NCBI GenBank assembly: GCA_016720705.1
Contig: JADKKB010000007.1
Location: 2,277,485 to 2,341,484 of the forward strand
Reading direction: 5' to 3'
From: Chloracidobacterium sp.
GTDB taxonomy: Bacteria > Acidobacteriota > Blastocatellia > Pyrinomonadales > Pyrinomonadaceae
DNA length: 64,000 bases
Position 1 is the first letter of the stretch; the number at the start of each line of letters is the position of its first letter. Positions 20,431 through 30,714 of the stretch are shown here, piece after piece. A model generated the notes under the pieces. The model searched no databases. It saw only the letters and a list, made by a program, of their open reading frames with translations, and had not been told where the DNA came from. Position numbers and translations under genes: made by a program.

Positions 20431-23400
20431 ATGTTTAAGCTTCAGCGCCTGGAAATATCGGGCTTCAAATCATTTGCCGACCACACTGAGATCGTCTTCA
20501 CCGGAAGCGGCATAACTGCGGTCGTCGGGCCTAATGGCTGCGGTAAATCGAACGTTTCGGACGCGATGTCGTGGGTTCTCGGTGAACAGCGTGCCAAGAG
20601 TCTTCGCGGGGGCGAGATGAAGGACGTCGTCTTTGCCGGAACCAAAACCCGAAAGCCGGGCGGGATGGCTGAGGTCGTCCTGCATATGGTCCGGGACAAT
20701 ACGGTCTTTGACATTGAAGAAAGCGAACTCGAGGACATCGACGAAGCTCTTAGCGGGATCGATGAGGCGGCCGTAGATATGGACGCGATCGAGGGCATCG
20801 ATGCCGACGAGGTGGTCGAGGCCGCTGACTTAGTCGCCGCCGAAGTCGACAATGGTGGATCGGTTTCTGAGTTTTCGGCCGGAGCACCGGACGAAGGCGG
20901 TGTCGAGATCGAGACGGTTCAGGCGGCGCAGGTCGGTTCGATCCGCACGGTCGAGACCAAGGTCAAATCGAAACGCCATTGGCGTCCGCGCTCTTTCGCA
21001 CTCGATTTTGCACCCGGCGAGGCAGTTTCGGTCACGCGTCGGCTCTACCTTTCAGGTGAGAGCGAATATCAACTGAACGGCAGGACCTGCCGCTTACGTG
21101 ATATCACGGACCTATTTGCGGGCACCGGACTTTCAGGCGCACATTACGCGATCATCGAACAGGGACGCATCGGCCAGATACTCTCTGCCAAGCCCGCCGA
21201 TCGCCGAAATTTGATCGAAGAAGCTGCGGGCATTTCAAAATTCCGGTCTCGCCAGCGGGCGGCCGAATCGCGGCTCGATACGGCCAAGAACAATCTCGGG
21301 CGCATCTCTGACATCGTTTCGGAGATCGATAAACAGGTCAATTCACTTCGACGACAAGCGGCTAAGACACGTCGTTTTAAGATACTTCAAGAAGAATTTC
21401 GTGTGCTATTGCGGCAGCTATTTGCTGCTGAAGGCAAACACCTTTCAGAACTGTCGGAAACTCTCAAGATTGAACTTGCCGGAGCAATCGCTACCGAGAC
21501 AGATCTCGGCCTGCAGGTCACTGCCAAGGAAGAAGCAGTGCGTGAGTCGACGCAAAATGCTCGAAATGCCGAAGAGAGCCTTGCGGAGCTTCGCAAGTTC
21601 CACTCCGACAACGCTCTCGAGCGTGACCGTGCCGAGCGCGAACACATTTACAGATCCGAACAACTGGTCAATCTCAATAATCGGTCGGAGGTGTTACGCG
21701 GAGAAATAGCGTCGAGCAAGGAGCGTCTCGAAACCCTCGCCGGCGAACTCGAACGCCTGCAGAAAGATGATCGGGCCGAGGCCGAATCATTTGGCAAAGC
21801 CGATTCCGATCTCAAGGCCGCCGAAGAAGAATATGGCCGTGAGGCGGCGGCACTCCAGACGATCGAGACTGCGATGGAGACCGTTCGAGCCGAATTGATG
21901 CAGCATACAGCGGCGGCCGAGCGTTTCGACGAGATCGGCCGTCAACTTGAGATCAATCTGGAAAAACTCTCGATGCGGGTCGAGGGGCTGAGATCGGAAG
22001 GCGAACGGGCGGCAGTGAATTTTGCCGAACACGAAAAGCAGGCCGCCGAACTCGCGTCAACGCTGGCCGCCGAAGAGATCAAGTTACAGGGCCTGACGGT
22101 AGAAAAGGAAGCATTGCTGGCCCGGACGAACGACGCACGAGCAGTTTTGCGTGATGCAGAGAGCGATCTCGATCGATTGTCAGACGAATATTCGGCCAAA
22201 AAGCACCGCCTCGCAACGCTTAACGAACTCGAGGAAAAGCGGGCTGTCTATACGCCGCAGGTGCAGAAGCTATTTGCTGAGCAGGAGTCGATCGGCGTTA
22301 AACTCGGCGGCGTACTCGCGGACCGCCTAAAGGTCGCGGCCCGTGCGGAACGTGCGATCGAGACGCTTTTTGGGCCGTATCTCGAGGCGGTTATCGTGGA
22401 TTCGCTCGAGGACGCTCGCCGATTGGCAACGTGGCTCAAGGACAATGATATCGGCCGAACGGCAATGCTGATCGCTCCGAAAGGGAATGGATCAGCATCG
22501 AAAGGCCGAGCCGCGGTCCCCGGTTCGATCGAAGATCACCTTGGTATTTCGGCCGAATTTGCCGATACCCTCCGTGAGGTATTTCCCCGTGAAATGTCCG
22601 CAACGCTCGTCGAAGACCTATCGGCGGGTGCGGCCATCGCCGGCGAGATCCAGATAAATTTTGAAGGCGAAGTGCTCTTGGGCGGCCGTATGTTTATCGG
22701 CGGCAAGCAGGGCTCGGATGGTAAGAATGAGTCGCTGCTTGCGTTCAAGCGTGAACTGAACGACCTAGGTGCCGCCGTAGCAAAACTTTTATCCGAGATC
22801 GACACAGCACGAGGCGGGGTAGAAAAGGCCCGTGATGTACTGGTCGAGTTTGAAAGCAAGACGGTCGATCTTCAGTCATTGATGATCAAGGTCGATCGCG
22901 GGATTCACGGACTGCAGATCCAGGTGCGTGCTGCCCGCGAAGAGATCGAGCGTTCTGAGCGTCACCGCAAAGTGGTTGAGGACGAAACCGGCCAAACTCA
23001 GTCCGAGCTTGTCGAACTGGGCCAAAGGATCACTGACGCTGCCCAGAATCGAGATGCAGCAGAGAAGGCGCGCGTTGAAGCTTCGGAACGCCTTGACGGT
23101 ATCGCCAACGGGCTAAGCTCCGCTCGCGAGAGTGTCGAGGCGGCCAACTTAAAGCTCAATGACAAGCGAATGACCGCTGCCACGTCTGGCGAACGCCGGC
23201 GTTCGGCCCAATCGGCACTACGGCGCGTCGAGAACGAAGGCCGCGAGATCGAATCACGACTTGCTTTTCAGGAACTCGAGATCGGTGAGGCCGACGGTAA
23301 GATCAAACTGCTTCACACGGCGATCACTGAGATCACAGACCGCATTGCGGCCGCATCGACCGATATCGCGGGCGAGCGAGATGCCCTAACGGCCGCGATC

Positions 23401-24267
23401 AACGCACTTGCGGCGGCTCGCGAGAATGCCGACCGTATGAGTGAGAACCTCGCTCAGCTAAACCGTGCTGCCTCGGACGCCCTCAATCGCCGGGCTGAGA
23501 TCGAGGTGCGTCAGGCGGAGACGATCACAGAATTAAAGAACGTAGGCGAAAATTGCGAACACGAACTTAATCTGCCGCTCGAGCAACTCGTGGCAGAGGT
23601 CGAATTTGATGTAGATTTTGATCTAAATGACGCCCGCCGCGAGACCGAGAGCCTCCGCCAACGCCTCGATTCCTTTGGAGCGATCAATATGCTTGCGCTT
23701 GAGGAACTCGGTGAAGCCGAGGAGCGTTGGCAATTTTTGACGACCCAGCGGCAGGATATCATCGATAGTATAGCGACGACCGAAGAAGCTCTGCGAGAGA
23801 TCAAGCAGCGTTCCCGTGAGAAATTCCGTTCGGCGTTTGACGCGATCAACGCCCATTTCGTCGAATTTTTCCAGGAGCTATTTGGCGGTGGCCGCGGCGA
23901 GATGACGCTGCTCGAATCCGAAGATATTCTCGAGGCCGGCATCGAGGTCGTCGCCCAACCGCCGGGCAAACGCTTGCAGAATATACTTTTGCTCTCCGGC
24001 GGTGAAAAGGCTATGACGGCGATCGCACTGGTAATGGCGATATTCAAGTACCGGCCATCGCCTTTCTGTCTGCTCGATGAGGTGGACGCTCCGCTCGATG
24101 ACGCCAACGTCGGCCGATTCGTCAATAAGATCGCCGAAATGTCCGAAAAGACGCAGTTCATCGTCATCACTCATAACAAGCGGACGATGGAGGCCGCCAG
24201 AGCTCTCTACGGCGTAACCATGCAGGAAGCAGGCGTGTCGAAGGTCGTTTCGGTCAAGTTTGAATAG
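20431..24267 (+). CDS. smc: Chromosome segregation protein SMC
   Basis: 1278 residues. Walker A is GPNGCGKS (33-40). The C-terminal head has the signature LLSGGEKAM and Walker B in SPFCLLDEVDAPLDDANVGR. Two long coiled-coil arms flank a hinge at about 620-770. SMC organises and segregates the chromosome with ScpA and ScpB, neither encoded here. Residues about 92-195 form an acidic, low-complexity insertion in the N-terminal head (DIEESELEDIDEALSGIDEA and on), placed just before the conserved VTRRLYLSGESEYQLNGR; bacterial SMCs normally lack it. Confidence 0.96.
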   Translation: MFKLQRLEISGFKSFADHTEIVFTGSGITAVVGPNGCGKSNVSDAMSWVLGEQRAKSLRGGEMKDVVFAGTKTRKPGGMAEVVLHMVRDNTVFDIEESELEDIDEALSGIDEAAVDMDAIEGIDADEVVEAADLVAAEVDNGGSVSEFSAGAPDEGGVEIETVQAAQVGSIRTVETKVKSKRHWRPRSFALDFAPGEAVSVTRRLYLSGESEYQLNGRTCRLRDITDLFAGTGLSGAHYAIIEQGRIGQILSAKPADRRNLIEEAAGISKFRSRQRAAESRLDTAKNNLGRISDIVSEIDKQVNSLRRQAAKTRRFKILQEEFRVLLRQLFAAEGKHLSELSETLKIELAGAIATETDLGLQVTAKEEAVRESTQNARNAEESLAELRKFHSDNALERDRAEREHIYRSEQLVNLNNRSEVLRGEIASSKERLETLAGELERLQKDDRAEAESFGKADSDLKAAEEEYGREAAALQTIETAMETVRAELMQHTAAAERFDEIGRQLEINLEKLSMRVEGLRSEGERAAVNFAEHEKQAAELASTLAAEEIKLQGLTVEKEALLARTNDARAVLRDAESDLDRLSDEYSAKKHRLATLNELEEKRAVYTPQVQKLFAEQESIGVKLGGVLADRLKVAARAERAIETLFGPYLEAVIVDSLEDARRLATWLKDNDIGRTAMLIAPKGNGSASKGRAAVPGSIEDHLGISAEFADTLREVFPREMSATLVEDLSAGAAIAGEIQINFEGEVLLGGRMFIGGKQGSDGKNESLLAFKRELNDLGAAVAKLLSEIDTARGGVEKARDVLVEFESKTVDLQSLMIKVDRGIHGLQIQVRAAREEIERSERHRKVVEDETGQTQSELVELGQRITDAAQNRDAAEKARVEASERLDGIANGLSSARESVEAANLKLNDKRMTAATSGERRRSAQSALRRVENEGREIESRLAFQELEIGEADGKIKLLHTAITEITDRIAAASTDIAGERDALTAAINALAAARENADRMSENLAQLNRAASDALNRRAEIEVRQAETITELKNVGENCEHELNLPLEQLVAEVEFDVDFDLNDARRETESLRQRLDSFGAINMLALEELGEAEERWQFLTTQRQDIIDSIATTEEALREIKQRSREKFRSAFDAINAHFVEFFQELFGGGRGEMTLLESEDILEAGIEVVAQPPGKRLQNILLLSGGEKAMTAIALVMAIFKYRPSPFCLLDEVDAPLDDANVGRFVNKIAEMSEKTQFIVITHNKRTMEAARALYGVTMQEAGVSKVVSVKFE

Positions 24268-24339
24268 CACGTGCCAACCGATCCGGTATTTGCCACATCA
24301 AAACTCCCGATACTTTGTGCGCTAGCGGTTCTGACAACG

Positions 24340-25128
24340 ATGGATCTCCGAAAAAAAATAGCGGTTTTGTGTTACGTTGTATTGGCTGTGGTTGCTGTCT
24401 CGGCCCAGGTCAAAAAGACGCCACGGCCCGGAACACCGCCGCCGATCGCTCGATCGACTCCACAACCGACACCCGAACCAACTCCTGAGAAGAAGAACGG
24501 CCGCCCCGATCCCAGCGTTAAATCTGGCGATAAGGCCAAACCGACGTTCGTCCCAACTCATATATTCAAATTTGAAAGACCCGGATTCCTGACGTCAAAG
24601 ATAGTCATTGAGCACGACGACAGCGGTAAAGGCACGATCGCGTTTCTCAAAAAGGATTTTGACGAAACGATGACCGACCCGATCCAATTGTCCGAAAAGA
24701 CCATCGATGGCCTCAAGCAGGCTTTTGAACGCTTGCACTTTCTCGATTCGACCGAGTCGTATCAATATGAAAAAGAACTTGCCAATATGGGCTCTAACGA
24801 GATCACGCTGAGACTAGACGGACGCGAGCGGACCGTCAAATACAATTGGACCGAGAATAAGGACGCTAAGTTTTTGATGGATGAATACAGGCGGATCGCC
24901 AACGAGTACGTCTGGAAATTTGATATGGTGGTCACACGCGAAAATCAGCCGCTTGAGGCTCCGCGGATGATAGGCACACTCGACACGTATCTGCGCCTCG
25001 GTGAGATCTCCGATCCGCCGCACCTTTTGGCGTTCATCAAGGAGATAAGCGAAGATGAACGCCTGCCGCTGATCGCCCGCAACCACGCCGCACGTCTGAT
25101 TAAACAGATCGAGAAAGTTAAGAAGTAG
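24340..25128 (+). CDS. Hypothetical secreted protein with Pro-rich linker
   Basis: 262 residues from the ATG at 24340, which gives a clean signal peptide (MDLRKKIAVLCYVVLAVVAV, then SAQ). A GTG at 24271 in frame would place 23 residues before it and is less likely. A Pro/Thr-rich tract (STPQPTPEPTPEKK) leads into a globular domain of about 180 residues with no recognised family. It follows smc closely (72 bp) in the same direction. Confidence 0.72.
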   Translation: MDLRKKIAVLCYVVLAVVAVSAQVKKTPRPGTPPPIARSTPQPTPEPTPEKKNGRPDPSVKSGDKAKPTFVPTHIFKFERPGFLTSKIVIEHDDSGKGTIAFLKKDFDETMTDPIQLSEKTIDGLKQAFERLHFLDSTESYQYEKELANMGSNEITLRLDGRERTVKYNWTENKDAKFLMDEYRRIANEYVWKFDMVVTRENQPLEAPRMIGTLDTYLRLGEISDPPHLLAFIKEISEDERLPLIARNHAARLIKQIEKVKK

Positions 25129-25167
25129 ACGGTCACACAATATTCAATCACATCGTTAGTTGCCGAT

Positions 25168-26319
25168 TTACTTCGGAGTGATCGTGCCGTCGTCGGCGAT
25201 CTTTGGTGCGTTTGTGCCAAAGTCGGCAATCGAGAGATTTCGTACGGTGCGGATCGAAGTGCCGTTCTTATCAAGTGTCGGAATGCCCTTGCCTTCGAGA
25301 GTAGCGGCGTTGATTTTGCCACTTATAAAACTCCCATCCGCGCCCAGGTTCACCTCGAGCACCATGGTCAATGCAGTTTCAGCGGCGAGCCGAAACCAGC
25401 CATAGGTCGCAAAATTGCCGAGCGAATATGCGATCAAACGGTCTTTGTAGAGTTCCATCCCGCGCATAACGTGCGGACCGTGACCGAGTACCAGATCTGC
25501 ACCCGCATCAATAACAGTATGTGAGAATGCCGGCAGATTGCCGCGGTTTTCGCCTAAGAAAAGTTCGTTGCGGTTGGGCACATTCTGTCGGTCGGTGCCC
25601 TCGGCACCACCGTGAAACGAAATAATGACAATGTCCGCCTTTTTCTTGGCTTCGAGCACCAGTTGGCGTGCTCCGGCAAGGTCATTGATGCTCGGCATAC
25701 CATTGTTGTGGCCGAATCCGATGACAGCGATGCGCTTGCCTTTAGCTTCGAGAAACGCCGTCGTTGCATGCGGGTCGAGGCTGCCGGCATACTTTATGCC
25801 CTGTTCATCCAGAACTTTTTGTGTGCTGATGCGTCCGGCCAGTCCAAAATCGCCGGCGTGATTATTGGCGACGCTCATTACGTCGAAACCGGCTTCTTTT
25901 AGATATTTGCCGTATCGGGTAGGCACGCGAAATGCAAAGCACTGCGTCGATCCGGGTCGGCATTTAGCCGACACACCGGTGTCGATCATCGGGCCCTCGA
26001 GGTTGCCGAAAGCGATATCGGCCGCAGACAGTATCGGCGTCACTTCTTTCAGCAGATCGGCACCATCATTCGGCGGCATCCGGCTTTCGTTCGGAAACGG
26101 GGACGCCATCATAATGTCGCCGACGGCCGCGATCGTGATCGGTTCCTTGTTGGTCGGCGGCGTTGGCTCCGGGGCTGCGACAGTCGCCTTCGGAGGCTCT
26201 TCACTGTTGACGATCTTTGGCTGGCAGGCCAAGGTTATAAATATCGCGATCGATGACGCCAGCGTCACCAACATCAGTTTCGGGTAGGTCATAATTAACA
26301 TTCTAAAGATCGTAGCCAT
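25168..26319 (-). CDS. CapA-like metallophosphatase lipoprotein (PGA_cap domain)
   Basis: About 383 residues. A lipoprotein signal peptide ends at TLAC in IAIFITLACQP. The CapA/PGA_cap motifs follow: AAVGDIMMASP, FGNLEGPMID, SVANNHAGDFG, IISFHGGAEGTD, and GHGPHVMRGMELYKDRLIAY with SLGNF. The family was named for poly-gamma-glutamate capsule synthesis, but no capB or capC is present, so a general cell-surface phosphatase-like role is as likely. Start choice is uncertain: ATGs at 26319, 26301 and 26292 all keep the signal; longer readings run into the preceding gene. Confidence 0.88.
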   Translation of the reverse strand: MATIFRMLIMTYPKLMLVTLASSIAIFITLACQPKIVNSEEPPKATVAAPEPTPPTNKEPITIAAVGDIMMASPFPNESRMPPNDGADLLKEVTPILSAADIAFGNLEGPMIDTGVSAKCRPGSTQCFAFRVPTRYGKYLKEAGFDVMSVANNHAGDFGLAGRISTQKVLDEQGIKYAGSLDPHATTAFLEAKGKRIAVIGFGHNNGMPSINDLAGARQLVLEAKKKADIVIISFHGGAEGTDRQNVPNRNELFLGENRGNLPAFSHTVIDAGADLVLGHGPHVMRGMELYKDRLIAYSLGNFATYGWFRLAAETALTMVLEVNLGADGSFISGKINAATLEGKGIPTLDKNGTSIRTVRNLSIADFGTNAPKIADDGTITPK

Positions 26320-26342
26320 TCCTATTGTTCGCCGATAACAGT

Positions 26343-29300
26343 TCAGCCCGCCGCCGACGTTTCGTCGTCTGCTGAGCCCAGAGTTTCCTCTATCAACTTG
26401 GTCTGCTCGAGATTGTGGATCGCGTAGGAACCGGTCGCCGGCGATGCCGATGCCGCACGGCCAACATATTGGAGTGTGACGCCCACCGGAAGGATGCTTC
26501 GAAAACGCGGCTCGACAAAACTCCACCCGCCCATATTTTTCGGTTCTTCCTGAGTCCAGACGAACTCTTTCACATTTGGGTACGAGGCGATCACTTCAGC
26601 AAGCCTTGTGGCCGGGAACGGATAGAACTGCTCGAGCCTAATGATTGCGACATCCGGGTTGCCGGCGGCCGAACGTGCGTGATCCAGGTCATAGAAGACC
26701 TTGCCGCTACATATTGAGATACGTCGTACTTTAGAACGATCAGTGATCGACGCGTCATCGATCACCGAATGGAAACCGCCCGACTCAAGCTCGGACATTT
26801 CTGAAGTCGCCGCGGGTAAGCGCAAAAGACTCTTCGGCGTCATTACGATCAACGGCCGAACGATGTCCTGCCTGACCTGCCGCCGCAATAAGTGGAAATA
26901 TTGAGCAGGTGTCGTTGGGTAACAAACCTGCATATTGTTTTCTGCACATAACTGAAGATATCGTTCGAGCCGTGCCGACGAGTGCTCGGGCCCCTGGCCT
27001 TCGAACCCGTGCGGCAAAAGCATTACCAACGGCGAATGCTGCTGCCATTTGTCCTCTGAGGATGAAATGTACTGGTCGATCATGATCTGTGCCCCGTTTG
27101 AAAAGTCACCGAACTGAGCTTCCCACGCGACGAGATGATTTTGCGACAAAACCGAATAGCCGTATTCGAAACCCAGCACGCCATACTCCGACAGCGAACT
27201 GTCGAATATATACGCACGTGCATTTGGGTCGGTGACGCTGCGGAGTTCGTTGAGCGGAGCCCAACGGTCGCCGGTCATCGTGTCGTACATATTGGCGTGC
27301 CGTTGCGAAAACGTGCCGCGGCCGGAATCCTGACCGCTGAACCGAACAGAAGAGCCCTCGAGCACTAGCGAGCCGATCGCCATCAGTTCGCCAAATGCCC
27401 AGTCCATCGGCACCTCGCCCTCGCCCATTTTGGCACGGCGGGCAAGTTGGCCGACCATTTTCGGGTTGACGCTAAAGCCTTCGGGGACGAGCGAGATCTT
27501 GTCGGCAACGGTCTTTAGCACCTCGGCAGCAACGCCCGTTTCGAGCACGTTTGAACCGTCATCATCGACGGGCGGCGGGGCGAGCGTGGCTTTTGCCGGC
27601 TTTTCGGCAGCGATATTCTTAGCCCGAGCCAGAACGCCCTCGTATTTTTCGACGACCTTTCCGGTCATTTCCGTCAGATCGTCATCGGTGATCACGCCTT
27701 CGCGGATAAGCTGTTGAGCATACAGATGACGTGTACCCGGATGAGCTTTCACGCGGGCATACATCACCGGTTGCGTGTAACTCGGCTCGTCGCCTTCGTT
27801 ATGGCCGAGACGCCGAAACCCGATCAGGTCGAGCACGACGTCGAGGTTAAATTCGCGGCGATAGTCGAGGGCGATCTGGATCACACGGTATGCAGCCTCG
27901 GGGGCATCAGCATTAATGTGAAAGACCGGCGTTTGCGTAACGTGAGCCGCATCCGTCGAATAGACGGAACTTCGGCTTAGTCCGGGCGACGTCGTAAATC
28001 CGATCTGATTATTGATGACCAGGTGGATCGTGCCGCCGGTCCGATAGCCCGGTAGGCTGGCGAGTTGGAGCGTTTCCATTACGACGCCCTGACCGGCAAA
28101 TGCGGCATCGCCGTGCAGCAGTAACGGCATAACCATATCGTGAGTCTCTTCACGCGTACGGCCGGATCCCTCGTACAGTTTGTCCTGGCGTGCCCGGGCC
28201 ATTCCCTCCACGACCGGATCGACGGTCTCGAGGTGGCTCGGATTACACGAAAGCTGGATATGAAGATCACGGCCGGCCTTGGTCTTTCTGAGCCCAACTG
28301 CGCCCTGGTGATACTTAACGTCGCCTTCGTCGGCGGGGAAGTCGGGATGCGATGTTCCCTCAAATACGGTGAAAATACGCTCGGCCATATCGCCCGTATC
28401 CGGGTCGCCGACGATATTGGCAAGCACGTTGAGGCGTCCGCGATGGGCCATTCCCATATAGATCTCATCGACGCCGCGGGCTGACGCACCCTCGATCAGT
28501 TGATCGAGCATCGGTATAACAGTCTCGCAACCCTCAAGCGAAAAGCGCTTTTGTCCAAGATATTTTTTATGCAGAAACTGCTCGAACTGCTCGGCCTCGA
28601 TAAGCTTTTGGAGCAATTCCTTTTTGGTCTCGGCGGAGAGTGGTTTGGTGTCGACAAATTTCTCGCGAACCTGACGGCGGATCCAGTCCTTCTGCTCGTC
28701 ACTCCTGAGGTGGCGATATTCGACGCCCACCTTGCCGCAATACGCTCGGCGAAGTATGTCCAAAATGCGGCGAAGTGTCGCGGTTTGCTCACCGTGCAGA
28801 CCACCGGTAATAAATTCGCGGTCGAGGTCCCATATCGTCAGGCCGAAATTTTCGAGGTCCAATTCCGGCGTGTAATGGGTTGTCATATTTAGCGGATCGA
28901 CGTCAGCCAACATATGGCCGCGGACCCGATAGTCATTGATCAACTGCAACACGTTCGCCTGTTTCTCGACCTTTGCCTGTTCGCCGCCGAATAGCGATGG
29001 GTTATAGTCATCGACCCAGCGGAGCGGCGGAAAACGGATCTCGAAATCCGCAAAGATCTCGTCGTAAAATCCGTGCTGTCCTTTCAGATACTCGTTGATC
29101 CGAGCCAGGAACATACCGCTCTCGGCACCCTGTATGACACGGTGGTCATAGGTATTAGTGATCGTGACCGTCTTGCTGATGCCCAGTGCCGAGATCGTCC
29201 CCGCGGTCATCGCCTGGTACTCCGGCGGATGCTCGATCGCACCGGTCGCGATGATCGCACTCTGCCCTGACATCAGTCGCGGATTGGATGCGGCGGTGCC

Positions 29301-30050
29301 GATCGTGCCGGGATTGGTCAGGGAGATTGTCGTTCCCTGAAAATCAGCGATCTCGAGTTTACCGTCACGAGCCTTTTTGACCTGAGCGTTGTAGGCTGCA
29401 TAAAAAGCGGTGAAGCTCATCTTATCGGCGCCCTTGATATTGGGTACGAGCAAAGTGCGTGAGCCGTCCTTTTTCTCGATGTCGATAGCGATCCCGAGGT
29501 TTACATCCTGATGTTCTAGGCGCGAAGCGATGCCATCGACCATTCCAAAACCGACATTCATATTCGGATATGATTTGATCGCCGAGACTATCGCCCAAGC
29601 GATGATGTGTGTAAACGAGACCTTACCTCGCAACCCTGTCGAAAGATGGTCATTGATGATACGGCGATTCTCCTCGAGGATCTTGACCGGGATCGTGCGA
29701 AAACTCGTCGCCGTTGGAACGGTCAGACTGCTCTCCATATTTTCGACGATCTTTTTAGCTGGACCAGTAATGGCGCGAGTCGTGGTATCCGCTGAGAGCG
29801 GCACGACAACCGGCGGTTTTGGGGTTGTGGCCACCTCAGCGATCGGAGCCGCGACAACGCTTGGTTTTGGTGCGGCAGAAGCGGCATCGGCTGGAGTTTT
29901 ACCATTCAGCAGATCGCCGAAATAGTCTTGCCACGCATCGTCAACTAGCTTCGGATCACTCCGATATCGTTCCAAAAGGCCTTCGACATACGTTGCGTTC
30001 GAACCAAAATTCTCTTGTATAAATGTAGATAGATCGTTATTTTCCTTCAC
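26343..30050 (-). CDS. kgd: Fused 2-oxoglutarate dehydrogenase E1 / succinyltransferase E2-like protein (Kgd type)
   Basis: 1235 residues, close to the actinobacterial Kgd proteins. A short N-terminal segment (FGSNATYVEGLLERY) resembles the E1 start, an Ala/Pro/Thr linker follows, and an E2 catalytic domain (about 85-330) shows YDHRVIQGAESG with the catalytic His. The rest is a full thiamine-diphosphate E1 (MGMAHRGRLNVLANIVG, GDAAFAGQGVVMET, NNQIGFTTSP). It converts 2-oxoglutarate in the TCA cycle, making succinyl-CoA with a separate E3 and lipoyl donor. No lipoyl domain is visible. Confidence 0.95.
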   Translation of the reverse strand: MKENNDLSTFIQENFGSNATYVEGLLERYRSDPKLVDDAWQDYFGDLLNGKTPADAASAAPKPSVVAAPIAEVATTPKPPVVVPLSADTTTRAITGPAKKIVENMESSLTVPTATSFRTIPVKILEENRRIINDHLSTGLRGKVSFTHIIAWAIVSAIKSYPNMNVGFGMVDGIASRLEHQDVNLGIAIDIEKKDGSRTLLVPNIKGADKMSFTAFYAAYNAQVKKARDGKLEIADFQGTTISLTNPGTIGTAASNPRLMSGQSAIIATGAIEHPPEYQAMTAGTISALGISKTVTITNTYDHRVIQGAESGMFLARINEYLKGQHGFYDEIFADFEIRFPPLRWVDDYNPSLFGGEQAKVEKQANVLQLINDYRVRGHMLADVDPLNMTTHYTPELDLENFGLTIWDLDREFITGGLHGEQTATLRRILDILRRAYCGKVGVEYRHLRSDEQKDWIRRQVREKFVDTKPLSAETKKELLQKLIEAEQFEQFLHKKYLGQKRFSLEGCETVIPMLDQLIEGASARGVDEIYMGMAHRGRLNVLANIVGDPDTGDMAERIFTVFEGTSHPDFPADEGDVKYHQGAVGLRKTKAGRDLHIQLSCNPSHLETVDPVVEGMARARQDKLYEGSGRTREETHDMVMPLLLHGDAAFAGQGVVMETLQLASLPGYRTGGTIHLVINNQIGFTTSPGLSRSSVYSTDAAHVTQTPVFHINADAPEAAYRVIQIALDYRREFNLDVVLDLIGFRRLGHNEGDEPSYTQPVMYARVKAHPGTRHLYAQQLIREGVITDDDLTEMTGKVVEKYEGVLARAKNIAAEKPAKATLAPPPVDDDGSNVLETGVAAEVLKTVADKISLVPEGFSVNPKMVGQLARRAKMGEGEVPMDWAFGELMAIGSLVLEGSSVRFSGQDSGRGTFSQRHANMYDTMTGDRWAPLNELRSVTDPNARAYIFDSSLSEYGVLGFEYGYSVLSQNHLVAWEAQFGDFSNGAQIMIDQYISSSEDKWQQHSPLVMLLPHGFEGQGPEHSSARLERYLQLCAENNMQVCYPTTPAQYFHLLRRQVRQDIVRPLIVMTPKSLLRLPAATSEMSELESGGFHSVIDDASITDRSKVRRISICSGKVFYDLDHARSAAGNPDVAIIRLEQFYPFPATRLAEVIASYPNVKEFVWTQEEPKNMGGWSFVEPRFRSILPVGVTLQYVGRAASASPATGSYAIHNLEQTKLIEETLGSADDETSAAG

Positions 30051-30126
30051 GGTATTATCACTTTCCTTGCAAAAAATAGCCTAACTTTCAAGTCTATCGC
30101 AATTGGGCCGAAAAATGTAGTTTCTC

Positions 30127-30714
30127 TTATTTTCGGAGGGCGGCAGGTATAGGATTGCGAATCAGCATTGATATTTTGATCGGCACGACACGCTTAAAAG
30201 TCATTCCAAACTTTCTAAACCGGCCAAACACGAACACCGTGCCCGTTATTTTCCACTGATCTTTTGACGAGACGAACTCCCGGTAGGCAGCCTTTGCCAG
30301 GTTAAAGGTTCCAACCTTTAGCCGGATCGGCGCCGGAAGTTTGATGCGTTGGTCTTTAGAAAATGAAAAAGATTGCCGATACTCATCCGCTTCGACGCTG
30401 ATACCATTGACGCTGAGATCGTTGAAGGTGAGAAAGTCGACAGTTCCACTCTGGGCAAGGGCGATGAAGGTGCCGTCGACGTCGACTGTTACGCCGCTTA
30501 GTCCAACATCTACGACGGTCGGCGTGCTGACAGTGACCGCGGCGTCCAGGCCGTCGGCTTCTTGCGACTCTGCACCGCCATCCACATTTACCTTTGCAAT
30601 ATGAACCTTGTATCCGCGTATCTTTTTGGGGAACTCCTGCGCAGGCACGACTAGCGTGAACGCAAATAATGCGAACGTCACGGAAATTGCCAAAAGGTAT
30701 CGGCGGGGCATCAT
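30127..30714 (-). CDS. Hypothetical secreted protein
   Basis: 195 residues. A signal peptide (about 1-25, ending VVPAQ) is followed by a beta-rich domain with repeated short strands (IRGYKVHIAKVNVDG, TVDVDGTFIALAQSGTVDFL). No known family is recognised; the pattern of LEA-type or DUF2993-like lipid-binding proteins was considered but there is no firm match. The start codon overlaps the nusB stop (ATGA), so it is the third gene of a ribH-nusB-orf operon. Confidence 0.72.
   Translation of the reverse strand: MMPRRYLLAISVTFALFAFTLVVPAQEFPKKIRGYKVHIAKVNVDGGAESQEADGLDAAVTVSTPTVVDVGLSGVTVDVDGTFIALAQSGTVDFLTFNDLSVNGISVEADEYRQSFSFSKDQRIKLPAPIRLKVGTFNLAKAAYREFVSSKDQWKITGTVFVFGRFRKFGMTFKRVVPIKISMLIRNPIPAALRK

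Noticed and set aside
26320..26526. Upstream extension of the CapA-like protein by 69 residues
   Set aside because: It overlaps the conserved C terminus of the oxoglutarate dehydrogenase gene and would put the lipoprotein signal in the interior.
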